Assembly: GCA_011033025.1 (NCBI GenBank)
Contig: WFMF01000206.1
Span: 124,001-188,000, forward strand
DNA length: 64,000 nucleotides
Source of the DNA: Beroe forskalii
Lineage: Eukaryota; Ctenophora; Nuda; Beroida; Beroidae
Direction of reading: 5' to 3'
Positions 9,255 through 21,944 of the stretch are shown here, piece by piece (position 1 is the first letter of the stretch; every line of letters starts with the position of its first letter). Under the pieces are notes generated by a model. It worked only from the letters and a program-made list of their open reading frames with translations. It was not told the origin of the DNA and did not search any database. A program made the translations under genes and the position numbers.

Positions 9255-9682
9255 ATTAGTTAGAACATGTTCCGTGGTACATACCCCGGAACATATCCTA
9301 ACTAGTCGGCACATACCGCGGTACGTACCGCCTTTACTACATTAAGAGTCAAAGCCACCAGATTCAAACTCCGACCTTCCACAACCAATGGCAAACAGAT
9401 TCAAGGCAACAAAAGTCACCAGTATCTCAGTATAAGACAAGCTGAGTCAAGGCAGCGTAACCAGTGTTTTGAAGGACGTCATGTTATTATTGTTAGAGTG
9501 TCGTCACACAATCATAATTATGACTATACTATCGCAACATTCATACATGTTTCTACTCCTCTCTAAAATGGGAACGTACTGTAATAACCAGCCACCACCA
9601 AGTGCTATTCAAGTTCTTAAGTATTTTTAGGCACATTTCTTCAAGGAGTAACCTTGCATATCAATGGGAATTGGGGATAATA

Positions 9683-10261
9683 CCTTAGTGGTAGAAATTA
9701 AGAAGTGTACTATTTAAGGCAGTAAGCGATTTTACTACCTTAAATAGTACACTCCTTAAATTCTACAAATCTTAATTTCTACCTACCGTAATTTTTACAA
9801 TACCAAAATTTTAGAAAATTTTGCTAAAGTAAAGATTTATAAATTTATACCTATCTTTTCTTTCACTACAATATTAAGCATTCTATTTTCTCTCAATACA
9901 GGTTCAGAATTTTTTTCAAATCAAATTTGATATGATAAACAATTATCACTCGATAAAAATTATAGGCATTTCTTCAGCTTCTTCGTCTTCATTGACCCGT
10001 TTGCTAATCTGTTTCTCTAGAACGCATAGTTTTTACTTTTGTCTCTATTTCATAGATTCCAAATAATCAAATAGATTGAATTCAATGAAAAAAATCTGCC
10101 CTCTCCTTGTTTTCATATCGGTATTTTTGGCTGAAAATTGGTGAAACGACGAAATTTAGTCCTTATAGATTTGCCTGATTTTGGAGAAATTTTACCTTAA
10201 TTAGTACACTTTTAATTAGTACGTCCTTAATAAATACACTTCTTAATTTCTACCACTAAGG
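9683..10261. mobile_element. TA-flanked MITE (579 bp), nested in copy 2
   Basis: The terminal inverted repeats start CCTTAGTGGTAGAAATTA and TA lies directly outside both ends. This matches Tc1/mariner-type insertion. There is no coding frame. Inside the ends are repeated AATTAAGAAGTGTAC-like blocks in both orientations. A relative is at 42642-43420. Confidence 0.82.
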
Positions 10262-10929
10262 TATGCAAGCATTTTGATTGAATTATGAAATAGGTCAGAG
10301 CATAGCGTGGAGAGGAACAGGACACCCGCTCTCTCTAAATAGTGCCAATTCGATTATCTACCTCCCCACTTCACTGTTGGACTAACATGAAAATGACTAA
10401 CATGCTTTTGCAACGCAACATACAATAATACAGTGGGTTGCCTAGATCTGGGCAACCTGACATACAAATATGAACGGGGTTGCCTGTTTCTGAAACTTGA
10501 GCTCCCTAGCAGAGGAGGAGCAATATGCAATAGCATTTGTAAACAGTGATGAACAGTGTCCACTAGCGACTGGTCAATGTATACAATCGGAACTGTTGAT
10601 TAATTTCACAATTTTATTTCTGTGGATGTTTGTTGTCAACCGTCAAGCAGGTCACATGTTAGTAATTTTGTCCTTTTATTATCCTAGATGTTAGTACAAT
10701 ATGTTGCATAAGTTGCCTGGGTTTTTGAATGGGGACCCCTGGTGGGTGATGGTCACGTGACCCATATGACTATCATGCAAGGTTGGACAGATTGAGACTG
10801 TCTGGTAGGACTGACTGGGTGTCTGGTTCGCTCAATGTATGCCAGGCCAATAGGTCACGTGACCAGCAGGTGTCAACACCCATCTCATTATAGAACTTTC
10901 TCAAATAAACCTCCATTCATTGCCAAATT

Positions 10930-11493
10930 GAAAACGGTAACAAGCCAAACACACGCACGAGCATACACACAGAAACGAACTGGGAACAAGATTTGTCTGC
11001 TCTCGCATCCACCACACAGCACACGCGCGCATTGGTTATTGTCACGTAACAGTGCTGCGGTACCTCTTTCGTAGACAGTAATGTACTTTTTTACACCCTC
11101 TCGGGGTTTTTCTTTATAGAAATCCACATTTTTGAAGATAGAGACTTTGGGACCTTCGGGAATCGATAGAGAATAAAATTCTGCAGTGTAGGTTGATCAT
11201 AGATTTTTGATATCATGTTCTGAGCTTCACAGTGAATCGCTGAACGTGGCGCTGGAAAACCTTGTTTTCTGCTGCGAGGTGTTACTGATCATAACTTCTG
11301 ACATTAAAGCCCTATTCCGATGATCTTTACACTATTGAACTCCCTGTGCTGTGCTCTATTGAATGGCCAACTTCCAGATCACTCTATCTGAAGTTTAGTC
11401 CATGAAATGGGGCAATATCGTTGCAAAATTGCTGCGTTTCCCAAAACTGCGCACAAAGTACTAGCAGCTGCGGTACCTCGCGTTCCGGGGGTG
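10930..11493 (-). repeat. Right terminal inverted repeat of copy 2
   Basis: 564 bp, inverse of the left arm with a few small deletions. It is not hypermutated: A residues changed in 6829-6931 are unchanged at the equivalent positions here. Confidence 0.87.
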
Positions 11494-14400
11494 ATATATA
11501 TGCAAGCCAGTGAGCATAATTGGGCCCCAGGCCATCTTTCACCTTTTTCTGAACCATGCCACTCACTGCACCACAATTTAGCACATCTAAAGAATTCTAG
11601 AGAGTTGTACAATACGAAGAAAAGTACCTCATTATATTCCAATTTCCATTTAAATGAGATTTGATACATCATGCGGTGTAATGGTGTGTACTGAATACAT
11701 GCAAAACACCAGCTGTACCCGCATTAGAAACAGTACATCTGGTGTTGAGAATGTATTCTGATTCCTGAGTGAAGTGAACCGATGCAACGAAATCATGTTA
11801 AATTCTGATGAAGAAATGTGCAATGGAACAAAAAGTAAGATTAAGTTAGAGTTTGTTTACATTGTTTCAATGGTAAATGTTTTAGAAATCTCATTGCTCC
11901 ATCACATGACCATATGTTCAAAACCTCACATGACTAACACATATTCACATATATTCACAGATGATCACACATACACAGATGATAAACCTGGTTAGCAAAG
12001 AGGAGCATCTTCCTTTTGTCAGGTACATTGAGGCGGGTACGTGATACAGAGCTACAAACGCTCATCCTACAAGGATAAGAGGATGGATTTAGAATATGAG
12101 CAGTTTCAAGAACTGTGGTCGGTTTAAAGAAGTGTGGTCGGTTTGGCGAAAGATCATCCAATTGCAATCAGAAGATCATTTCACTGTAATGGTATGATAT
12201 TTTGGTTGCAATTGCTAAGTTGCGACCAGATCATATCACTCCTGAAATGTTTTTTTCATTCAAGTACCATCTGACCACAGATAAGAAGAAAAAATTTTGA
12301 ACTGCATAGGACTTATTTTGAGGACTTTGGGGCTTCGCATGTTACCTAATGAAATAAATCGTTCAGTATGATAGTCAATAGGTCTATATTGAGTTGAGGG
12401 GAAATTTATTTAGGTCAGGTATTCAAAACTTTTGTGATATCAAAAGAATTTTGACGTCATAATTCCTAGAAATTGGCCAGTCTCGCGATACTAATTGTGT
12501 CAAAGGTAATCGTAAATTGCGTTAACTATTAAAGTATTAAGTCAATACGAGGATAATGAATGTCTTTTGGTGGTGTATAAAATTCAAATTTTTATGTTAG
12601 TAGGTATCTCGATCTCTAAATCTAAGAAATTATATTATTACTCATAAACTCAGTTAAATTCATCACTAGATCATCAATTATTCTTGTGCTAATTTCATCG
12701 ATTTAAAAACACATCTGAGAAATCGTTTGTGATAGGATTACTAGTAATTGCACAATTAGGAAAAACAAGTAGTGATCATATTAGATCATTCTAAATTATC
12801 ATAATAGAGGTATTGATGTCAAACATGTCACTTCGAGTGATGGTTATCACAATTTGGTCATTCCAATACCTCATATTTGGACAGCTCTATTAAAATGCTA
12901 ACAAATACAACATATTCAAAATCGATCTACCAATATTCGAATTATATATTATATCAACGTTATTCGACGTGGATCTCAAAGTGACAAATAAATTGACAGT
13001 CAGCACCTGATCAGATTCGGAAAGATTAAAATTTATAAATCATGCTCTAAGCAATGAAGTATAAATTATTTATCAATAACAAGCTATCCAAATACCTATA
13101 ACACGAAACTATACAAACAGTAAAACGGATACAAAAATAAAAAAAACCGGCCTCAAATTTCCCTTTTCAAAAATAAATATGTTGCATCAATCTTCCCAAT
13201 AATTTTCATAAAAATACCCCCAATCAAATGAACTAAAAAATTTTTTTTATCGCGGTAAAAAGATCAAAATTTTTTAATCGCTTGCAACTCAGAAAAGGAA
13301 CGAAGAGTATAAAAGCCGGGGTATGAGGAGCTTCAAAAATTAAGTCCAACCCAAAAATTTTTAAATCTTTAAAAATCCTAACAAAAATTTTTCCCCCCTT
13401 TTTAAAATAAAAATATTTGGTCAAATACAAAAAAATTTCCCAAATTTTAATTAAATACTTAGTACAATTGTGTACAAAGGGGTTTTAAAAATTTTTAAAC
13501 CAAAAATTGAAGATACAGTACTGGAGTAAATTGGGAGTATACTTAAATTTAAAAATTTCAGTTTAAAAACCTTTAATCAAACCATATAACCAAAATATCA
13601 AAAAAAATTTTAATATCTTAAAATATATTCTTAACTTTAACATATTCACTGTACCGCCTTGTTTTCAGCAACTTGGAGAAGAATTTAAAAAAGTACTTTA
13701 AATGTTAATTGGAAACGTAAGGCACTCTCACTCTTCCCTCACTTCTCACGCCACAACACTGCAAAGAATTCTTTGAACGGCCCACATTTAAACTAAGTTT
13801 ACTGATATAGTTCTTTGTGTGTGCGTGCGTGTGTGTGCGCGTCCTTAACCGTGCTAAGCAGAATTCTCTCACGACCAAGCAGCACATTCCACGCTCTCAA
13901 AGTATACTCTCAAGTATGTGTACTTATTGGCATTATAATTACTGCGGTCTATCTCTGGCATGAATAATATCTTGAAATAGCACTCGAGTAATTGCCATAA
14001 AGTGTGTATCATGGTGTCTGATATACGTGGCGGATAGTATCTGACAAGCAGGCAAATGTCAAAAAGCGTCCTCTCTCTCCCTCAGGGGAATCCTTTAGTT
14101 TGTGTCAAGTGAGGAATGGGTGAGTTTGAGGTGCTTCCAATACCTGTTGACAGTTTTACAGTCCACTCCGTGGCTTACATATGATATACTGAGCAGCTGT
14201 AGGACTTGTAGTAGTATATTTGTAGTTTACTCAGCATGCACAGTACGCGCTGTGAGGTCGTCTACTCGTCATCTTATGCCGTGATAATGACATCATTCAC
14301 CATGGTCAATTTCCTGAACTGCGTGTCGTAGAGTAGCAAGAATTCTACTTCATTTTGCATACTATGTTGTTGTGTTGGTTTGCATATCCCCCTCTCTCGC

Positions 14401-14497
14401 CCTTTCTATCACTTTCCTGCGTAGAAACGCATGAACTGTAGAGTGCCTTGAATCAGGAAAACTTTATAATTCGCATTATCTTTGATATTATTAATGC
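11494..14497. other. Gene-poor AT-rich interval
   Basis: No exon with convincing splice sites or protein similarity was seen on either strand. About 13130-13640 is especially AT-rich, with many A and T homopolymers and AAAATTTTT strings; open frames there are compositional. Confidence 0.5.
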
Positions 14498-14696
14498 ACT
14501 AATATACGCTTAGAGCATGGCTTGGGATGCGCTAATAAAAATTATTGCACGAGGCGAAGCCGAGTGCAAATAATTTGGGTTATCGTCACGAGGCAAAGCC
14601 GAGTGCGATAACCCCAGTTATTGCACGAGGCGAAGCCGAGTGCAATAACTGTAATTAGCGTATCCCAAGCCATGCTCTTAGTGTATTAGCCAATGT
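14498..14696. mobile_element. Palindromic MITE with GCACGAGGCGAAGCCGAGTGC repeats
   Basis: The outer arms (AGAGCATGGCTTGGGATGCG and its inverse AGCGTATCCCAAGCCATGCT) enclose three copies of an internal palindrome of the type GCACGAGGCGAAGCCGAGTG. The whole can fold into nested hairpins. A relative is at about 16366-16525, where the left arm is lost. Confidence 0.75.
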
Positions 14697-14713
14697 GAGG
14701 AAAACGATATTAA

Positions 14714-14839
14714 AACTTATTTGCATGAGCATTTTAATTGCAAAATGCTGTATTATAAATTATTGCACTTTCGATTCAACTTATTTGCATGAGCATTTTA
14801 ATTGCAAAATGCTCTATTATAAATTATTGCACTTTCGAT
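14714..14839. repeat. Tandem repeat (about 64 bp x 2) with octamer motif
   Basis: Two units of AACTTATTTGCATGAGCATT... ending TTATTGCACTTTCGAT. Each has an ATTTGCAT octamer (POU-type site) and an ATGAGCATTTT/AAAATGCTC inverted pair. The same two-unit array is at 16141-16258. Confidence 0.75.
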
Positions 14840-14993
14840 GAAAACCTATTGTTCGTCAATTTGACTTGTGAAAAGATGAATCACAGCAACGATATGATAA
14901 AGTTGGTCACGTGACGCGCAGTGACAGCTACAAATCATGTTACCGTGTGTTACAAATAAGTCTGAAATTCATTACGATACTGATGTGTGTGCT

Positions 14994-15211
14994 CATAGGT
15001 TGAAAGCAACAGGTCGAAAAGTAGGTAGAAAGGGCTCAATAAAGACCCTTCTTGGCTTGGAAATTGCAGATCATGCTTTCAATCTTCAAGAGAAATGAGG
15101 GAAAGATAGTTCCTGTTGTGAAAACCATCCAGACTGGGGCACAGTAAAATTCTACATGTCCTTTCGACCTTCTTTTTGACCTACTTTTCAACCTGTTGTT
15201 TTCGACCTATG
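14994..15211. mobile_element. Small MITE with AGGTCGAAAA inverted ends
   Basis: Left CATAGGTTGAAAGCAACAGG and right TTGTTTTCGACCTATG are inverted. Inside are repeated AGGT(C/T)GAAAAGTAGGT blocks. Length is about 218 bp with no coding frame. Confidence 0.65.
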
Positions 15212-15811
15212 AAGACACATATGGGATACGCCTTTTAAAATAAAACAATTTGTTAACTAAAGGAACGAAACAATGGAAATTATGATACAAATGAAAATTA
15301 TGATACAAATAATCACTGAAGGAGAAGGATGGTTCGTGAACAGAAATAATTGATAATTTAATGAATTAAACAGGAGTATGTCTCAAAGAGCACTATTGTA
15401 CGATCATAAATGCAACAACAAAAACAATATCGATCAAAGAATCAATACAACAAAAACAATATTAACGAATAAGGGCATTGCGATATAATCTGCAGAGCAT
15501 GCAAAAGAGGTAAATGAACTTTCTCGCCGTGTAAACAAGTAAGGCAGAGCCAGAACGGCGAAACAAAACAGAAACTGTGAATGAGAGAATGAGAAACCGT
15601 TTGCTCCGAAACCATTGGCACGTGCGCGCGCGCAACACCTGACCTTGATTTGGTACAGTAACAGTGACACGTGTGCGAGTCACGTGGGAAGGTAATTACA
15701 TGTTTAGAGAGATTCTCGCGGGAACGAAACATTTGCATTTGATTTGTATACATTTGCTAGTAAGAGTGCGTGTTGTTTGAAAGGAGTACAATACACTGAA
15801 ACTATGTGATA

Positions 15812-16062
15812 GAGACAGTGAATGTATTTGATAGAGGGATTCTGCCAGCGTGTCTATCGCTCTATTTTTTGTCCCCTCCTGCTGGCTAAATCCTCACGCA
15901 ATAACTCGGACGAATCTATCAAATACATTGACACACGCGTATCGGGTCCATTTTGGGATACTCTCAGAGGGCGTTAGCCCGAGGGATGTATCCGGTTTTG
16001 GCCCGAGCCCGTAGGACGAGAGTCTAAACCAATATGGACCCGAGCAGGCAAGTGTCTATATG
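15812..16062. repeat. Nested inverted repeats
   Basis: GTGAATGTATTTGATAGA pairs with TCTATCAAATACATTGAC. Next to it TATCGGGTCCATTTTGGGA pairs with CAATATGGACCCGAG. The structure is hairpin-forming and non-coding. Confidence 0.6.
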
Positions 16063-16140
16063 TTACAGAAAACGTCAGAGGGTTCTATAATCATCATCCC
16101 ATAACTATTCAGAGCAAAATTTTTAGGAGTGCAATAATAG

Positions 16141-16258
16141 AACTTATTTGCATGAGCATTTTAATTGCAAAATGCTCTATCATTAGTTATTGCACTTTCG
16201 ATTCAACTTATTTGCATGAGCATTTTAATTGCAAAATGCTCTATCATTAGTTATTGCA
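16141..16258. repeat. Second copy of the octamer-containing tandem repeat
   Basis: Two units matching 14714-14839, with ATCATTAGTTATTGCAC in place of ATTATAAATTATTGCAC. Octamer ATTTGCAT is kept in both units. Confidence 0.75.
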
Positions 16259-16365
16259 CGATGAGCAGAATAAAATCATTCCCCTGCCAAAACAAACAAT
16301 CAAATCAGTCATGCACTATTACAAATTATTGCACGCTTATAAGTACCCTCAAAATTGGCTAATAC

Positions 16366-16525
16366 AAATTATTGCACGAGGCGTAGACGAGTGCAATAAT
16401 TTGTATTGTCGCACGAGGAGCAGGCCGAGTGCGACAATACCAAATTATTGCACGAGGCGAAGCCGAGTGCAATAATTTTATTAGCGTCATGACCATTTGC
16501 CATGCTCTTAGTGTATTAGCCAATG
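16366..16525. mobile_element. Second GCACGAGGCG...GAGTGC palindromic MITE (partial)
   Basis: Carries three GCACGAGG...GAGTGC palindromes, and the right end CCATGCTCTTAGTGTATTAG is shared with 14498-14696. The matching left arm is missing. Confidence 0.65.
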
Positions 16526-16529
16526 TGAG

Positions 16530-17632
16530 GAGTGCAATATTTGCTGAAAGACATCTGTGTTATTGATCTCAGTATTTGCTGCTGCCTTACTCTCTTCCTT
16601 TGCAATCGTGACTCGTCGAGCTATGTGAGATGTTTGTCGTACGCTATTCTTCTTTTTCCCTATTATCTCGAAGCCCTGAATTATGAGTCACTTCTTGTCA
16701 GTTGTCACCTTGGAAGGTTTAACGCTCAATACCGGTATTTACAGTGACCCGTTTTTTATGGTTATACTGACGAGGTATATGTCCTGTTACCAACTAAAGT
16801 GGCTAATGAACTTCATCACTTGACCATTGCAGTCCATGGTCATGACATCACTGCCTTTTCACTTGCTCTGGATGTGTTGTGTGGCTAGTGGCTGAGTGTT
16901 ACTAGTCCCTGTTAAACACATGCCACTCTGAAGAGGGGGTGATGGGCACGTTGTTAAAACGTACCGTGTGAAGACATTCACTGTACCTACTCGATCCTTG
17001 ACGTGTGGTTGTTGTCGTTTTCAAGCATTTCACCGAGTTGGTACAATGATCGTTACTAGTTTTGATTCAGAAAGCAACACCAAAGGTCCTATCTAGATGT
17101 AAGGGCTCAGGAAATACCTTGATGTCAGACGCTCTATGTAAGACAAAGGATCGATGCACACCAATCTTAGAACTTTAGACATTGCGTTCATGAGGAATGT
17201 ATATCGTAAACATCTGATGAAAACTACTCAAATACTTGGCATACTTGTACCAACGCTCATTGCCCATAGTCCAGTAATTGGCTTTAGTTGCATTTGTCTT
17301 TGAATGGTCATGTCCAGTGCCTGGAACGTTTCCTAGCCTTGGACATTCCTCACAATCCGCAGCCTGCTGTGTAAACCTCCGGATTTTATCATTAGTTTTG
17401 TTGGTTCTTGCTGATTTTATGAACCTCGTGAAATTAATTATTTTGGTATTTTGTTGTTGTTTAGTGTTTATTTACTACACGCTATCTTTGTTCTTTTCAA
17501 GATAATTCTGGACAACAAAATTAGAAGATGTTATTGAACTTGCTGATTTTGTATCCCTTTTGTGTGATATATCTTTGTCTCAATTGCAATTGCTTGCACA
17601 ACACTCGGTTGATATATCTGTTGATTTTTTAG
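16530..17632. other. Interval upstream of the first CASKIN exon seen
   Basis: No supported repeat or exon. A 5' exon or promoter of the CASKIN gene could be here, but I cannot place one. Confidence 0.4.
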
Positions 17633-17736
17633 ACAGCCAGTCGTGGGGCAAGATGTCATGTTTTGTCAGTGCTTCAGCTCCAAATCCAACGTTTACAACC
17701 CAAGGGAGGCAACGTTAGAGTACCTGTACAACAAAG
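17633..17736 (+). CDS. CASKIN: CASKIN-like, exon 1 seen
   Basis: 104 nt, with a TTGATTTTTTAG acceptor and a GTTAGT donor. The frame QPVVGQDVMFCQCFSSKSNV, then EATLEYLYNK, has phases that join exactly to the next exon. In vertebrate Caskins the corresponding region is the N-terminal ankyrin-like helix pair before the INVNF motif. The similarity of this exon alone is weak; the assignment rests on phase and position. Confidence 0.6.
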
Positions 17737-18859
17737 GTTAGTTCCAGTGTACAAGAATGTGCTGGGTAAATTTACCTGTACAACATATAGGTTAGTTTCA
17801 GTGCCAACAAAACAATGGTAAATTTACCTCAGAAAATGAATGCATTATGAATGATTATTACAGTGATCTGAATTTCTGAAATGCAGAATGCTTCATGTGG
17901 TATAACTAAGTACAGTAGCAGGTTGTAATGAAGGGTATATGAGTTAGTAACGCTTCAAATAGTATAACAATTCTCATAAGCTCATACGGAGACAAGTAGA
18001 CTGGAATGATGTCATGATACTGTCATCATATTGTGTTTTCTGTCAGATAATCCTGTTGTCAGACTATTCTGTTGTCAGCTATGGTATGACTGGGTGGGCC
18101 ACGACTGTCATCTTCAAGTCATAAATGACTAGTGATGAAGTTGTCTGTAACTGCCCAGTTTACACTATTTGTACATTTTGTAGTAGTGATAGCGATGTGC
18201 AGTCTGTATTGGCTCCAGCCACCGAATTTTGAAATTAGAAATTCATCTTTGATCCATATTATATGTGTTTCGACTGCTCTGGGTCAGCCAGGCATGATAT
18301 GAACAAATTTTAAATGGTTGATATTATAATTGTTGGTAAATACACAGAGATAAAGGATGATTTGACGATCCCATGATATCCTCTTATCTGAGTCATTTGC
18401 TCTGTAAATCACTCCGTGTGTCTGTACTAATGGACCCATTAAGACTTCATTCAAGCTTCCAAAGCAGCCGATGGCGACTGCGGATATTCCCATGCATCAC
18501 TCCCTGAAATCACTCTACCATGACATCACGATGCGGTTGATTGTACGGAGGTAGCTTTAAGTACATGATGTAATGATAGGATCTTAGTTAATTTGTATGA
18601 TTGTCTGTAAATTTCTTGCAGTTGTGTGTCGGCACGAGTCAGTAAATGTCTCAGTTGGTTGTCGGCACTTGTTTGTGTAATGTCTCAAGAATGTAAGTCA
18701 CCGAAGTTATAGAGTTTTTGGATACTGTCATGACTTTTAATAGATCAAAATACATATCATCGGTATCTTCGTTTCTCGAGTGTTGAACTGTAAGAGTTCC
18801 TTATTAATTTGAACTAAATCAAACACTGGGAAATAAAATGATTTATTTTTCCCCATCAG

Positions 18860-18941
18860 TTCAGAGAAAAGACCGGACCGGGCGCATTGGCGGTTTCGGA
18901 AGCAGAAAATCCATCAATGTCAACTTCCCTGATGAGAGCGG
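18860..18941 (+). CDS. CASKIN: CASKIN-like, exon 2 (INVNF motif)
   Basis: 82 nt, with a CCCCATCAG acceptor and a GTAAGA donor. It encodes QRKDRTGRIGGFGSRKSINV and NFPDESG. This matches the Caskin N-terminal signature LGSTKKINVNFQDPDG that leads into the first ankyrin repeat. Its final GG joins the G that opens exon 25551-25797 to make a Gly codon, so the two exons splice in frame across a 6.6-kb intron that contains transposon copy 3. Confidence 0.85.
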
Positions 18942-19854
18942 GTAAGAGCACAAATCACCAAATAATTCGAAAATTTTTGGGAAGTTTTTGCTAACTTGAT
19001 ACTTTGATACTTGCTTCTATTCACCTCTCCCGAGCACCTAAATTAACCTTTTCACGTTAGTAATCCTTCCTTACCTTTGAGATGATAATTTACTCAGCTG
19101 CACTATAACCTCGCGCAGATCTCTTAATACCGACCAATGGCAGACCTCTAAAGTATTTAAAATAAGTAGCCGTGTGTTGGAAAACAATAACATGTCATAG
19201 GCTACATCGTTTAGTGATAATAACGCGGAATTGTACACTTTAGCCGATTATCCCAATAGTAAGAGAGCATTATAAAACACTCGATGTTGGGAGTTTATAG
19301 AATATTATATGCGGATCGTTGGAATACGAGTCTCGCTCTTGAAACTGGTTCCAAAATTCATCCTGAAAACTCTAGTCTCAAATCATCCCTAAAAAGCTAA
19401 AACTATAGTCTCAATCCATCCTGAAATTAGCCCCCACTCTCGAATGAACTTGGAAAGTGGTGTCTTGCAGGCATCTCAATCCAGCAATTTGCAGTCTCCT
19501 CAAGTCCACATCCCATGATGACGATCTGCTCGTACTCGTATATTCATGGTAATTGTGGTTCCACCTCAGTGTAAATGCCTTGCTTCCCCCACAGAAAAGG
19601 CGATGTAACATCATCAATTCCCCAGTCTAAACCATGATAATGACGTCACTTTCAACCGTGCATTATTCCTTCACAACCAATAGCTCATCGCAGATCATTA
19701 GCATCTCTTAACTTCTTAACTGCTTCATCATCCAGATAGAGAGAATAATATTATATCTCCCTTTACAATATAAAGATAGCCTTTACTCGTTATATCACCA
19801 TCTCTATTTGAACGGTATTTATATCATCTCGCTATGTCTACACGGATAATGGGT

Positions 19855-19922
19855 GATTGAGAGTGACGTCTTTATCACAGTTTATAGCAGTGAGTTGATG
19901 GCGAATTACCTGTTCATTTCTT
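19855..19922. repeat. Dispersed short repeat with TGACGTC core
   Basis: GAGAGTGACGTCTTTATCACAG...GTGAGTTGATGGCGAATTACC, a divergent member of the family at 5383. Confidence 0.5.
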
Positions 19923-20053
19923 GACACGCCACATGAAATATAGGAGCTATAAAACTATAAAAAGAGTCGTTAAATCCACGTGTCAGGAACTGATAGACAC
20001 AGCATGGTGCAGAATGAGTTAGGGTTATCATGTTTACTGTGGCATCCCATATA

Positions 20054-20624
20054 CACCCCCGGAACGCGAGGTACCGCAGCTGCTAGTACTTTGTGCGCAG
20101 TTTTGGGAAACGCAGCAATTTTGCAATGATATTGCCCCATTTCATGGACTAAACTTCAGATAGAGTGATCTGGAAGATGGCCATTCAATAGAGCACAGCA
20201 CAGGGAGTTCAGTGGTGTAAAGATCATTGGAATAGGGCTTTCATGTCAGAAGTTATGATCAATAACACCTCGCAGCAGAAAACAAGGTTTTCCAGTAGCG
20301 CCACGTTCAGCGATTCACTGTGAAGCTCAGGAACATGATATCAAAAATCTATGATCAACCTACACTGCAGAATTTTATCCTCTATCGATTCCCGAAGGTC
20401 CCAAGTCTCTATCTTCAAAAATGTGGATTTCTATAAAGAAAAACCCCGAGAGGGTGTAAAAAAGTACATTACTGTCTACGAAAGAGGTACCGCAGCACTG
20501 TTACGTGACAATAACCAATGCGCGCGTGTGCTGTGTGTGGTGGATGCGAGAGAGCAGACAAATCTTGTCCCCTGTTCGTTTCTGTGTGTTTGCTCGTGCG
20601 TGTGTTTGGCTTGTTACCGTTTTC
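20054..20624 (+). repeat. Left terminal inverted repeat of copy 3
   Basis: 571 bp, ending GTTACCGTTTTC. Near consensus; used here as the reference for judging changes in the other arms. Confidence 0.9.
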
Positions 20625-20937
20625 GCATGGTTTTCGCCTTTCTTTCAACCTTTACACGGGTCATTTTGTGGCTTGAACATGTTAAGTACAGTAACCCTTA
20701 TATGGAAACTTGTATACTTTTGCTATTTTTCTATGTAACTACTAACTTTAGAAATGGCCATTCAAACAGTGAACAACCTACAAATGCTACTCAAGGGCCT
20801 GTATGCAGAAATGAGGGATTCCCTTAAAATTGGGAAAAGGTCCAAAAGTTGTGATAATGCTTCAAATAAGGGAAATGCTCGAAAAGTCAGGGAAGAGTTT
20901 GCTTAGGTACGGGAGGGTTGTTCATTGTTCAGATGTG

Positions 20938-21570
20938 GAATATGAGTGAAGAGGGGTGTGTTTTGAGTAAATAGGGGTGGGATATGAGTAAATAGGGTTG
21001 TGTTATGAGTGGAAAGGGGTGGGTTATGAGTGGAGAGGGGTAGGTTATGCGTGGAGAGGGGTGTGTTTTGAGTAAATAGGGGTGGGTGATGAGTGGAGAG
21101 GGGTTGGTTATGAGTGGAGAGGGGTGTGTTTCGAGTAAATTGGGTTGGGATATGAGTAAATAGGGTGTGTTATGACTTGAAAGGGGTGGTATATGAGTGG
21201 AGAGGGGTGTATTATGAGTTGAGAGTGGTGTGTTATGAGTGGAGAGAGGTGTGTTATGAGTAGAAAGGGGTGTATTATGAGTGGATAGAGGTGTGTTATG
21301 AATGGAGAGGGGTGGTTATTAATTGATAGGGGCGTGTTATGAGTGGATAAAGGTGTGTTATGAGTGGAGAAGGGTGTGTTATGAGTGGAGAGGGGTTTGT
21401 TGAGTGGAGAGGGATGCGTAAAAAGGGGCGGGTTATGAGTAAATAGTGGTGTGTTATGAGTTGAGAGTGGTGTGTTATGAGTGGAGAGGGGTGTATTATG
21501 AGTTGATAGGGGCGTGTTATGAGTGGAAAGCGGTGTGTTGTGAGTGGAGAGAGGTGTGTTATGAGTTCTG
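20938..21570. repeat. 21-bp minisatellite A (copy 3)
   Basis: GTGTTATGAGTGGAGAGG units. The minus strand is open for over 160 codons as a heptapeptide repeat because of the 21-bp period. It is not considered a gene. Confidence 0.9.
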
Positions 21571-21632
21571 CAGTCTTTGTAATTAGTCCGTTTAGGCAAT
21601 TTATTTGATTCCACTATCTTGTTAATTTAATT

Positions 21633-21857
21633 TCATTGATTAAAACCAAGGATATGGCAGGCATCAATTTTGTCTCCTGCCGTAACGCCTAACTGCCAAA
21701 GCCTAATCCTATCGCAAGCAAGGTCAAGGAGGTAGACCTCACTAATTTTACTCTTCATGAACTCGCTAAACTGCCCTGATTTAACAGTACAAGGCAACGA
21801 CAGCAGCTTGTAATGCAAAGAACACGTCATAGTCTTCTTTTTGTAGCCTTCTCGCAC
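21633..21857 (-). pseudogene. Element-borne reading-frame remnant (copy 3)
   Basis: Shares SLPCTVKSGQFSEFMKSKIS, then EVYLLDLACDRIRLWQLG and DACHILGFNQ with copy 2. A one-base insertion shifts the upstream half. Confidence 0.4.
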
Positions 21858-21944
21858 TCCTGAACAACTCTATTGTTCTTCTGAGCAACCCACTCAGACT
21901 CCCGAGCAATCCTCTTGTACTAACAGGGTAGCCAAGTATCCAAG

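Larger units (their letters stand above)
6673..11493. mobile_element. Large inverted-repeat element, copy 2 (4.8 kb)
   Basis: Both ends are present: CACCCCCGGAACGCGAGG at 6673 and its inverse ending at 11493. The flanks are ATATA on the left and ATATATATG on the right, compatible with a 3- to 5-bp AT-rich target duplication. The left arm has lost about 250 bp, and a segment near the right arm is replaced by about 1.27 kb (about 9468-10732) that contains a separate MITE. Otherwise it has the same order of parts as copies 1 and 3. Confidence 0.88.

Noticed and set aside
13233-13430. Lys/Phe-rich frame in the AT-rich region
   Set aside because: Composition-driven; surrounded by A/T homopolymers with no conserved features.
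21108-21614. Long HNTPLST-repeat protein on the minus strand (also 996-1286, 7500-7967)
   Set aside because: It is a translation of a 21-bp minisatellite; frames stay open because the period is a multiple of three.
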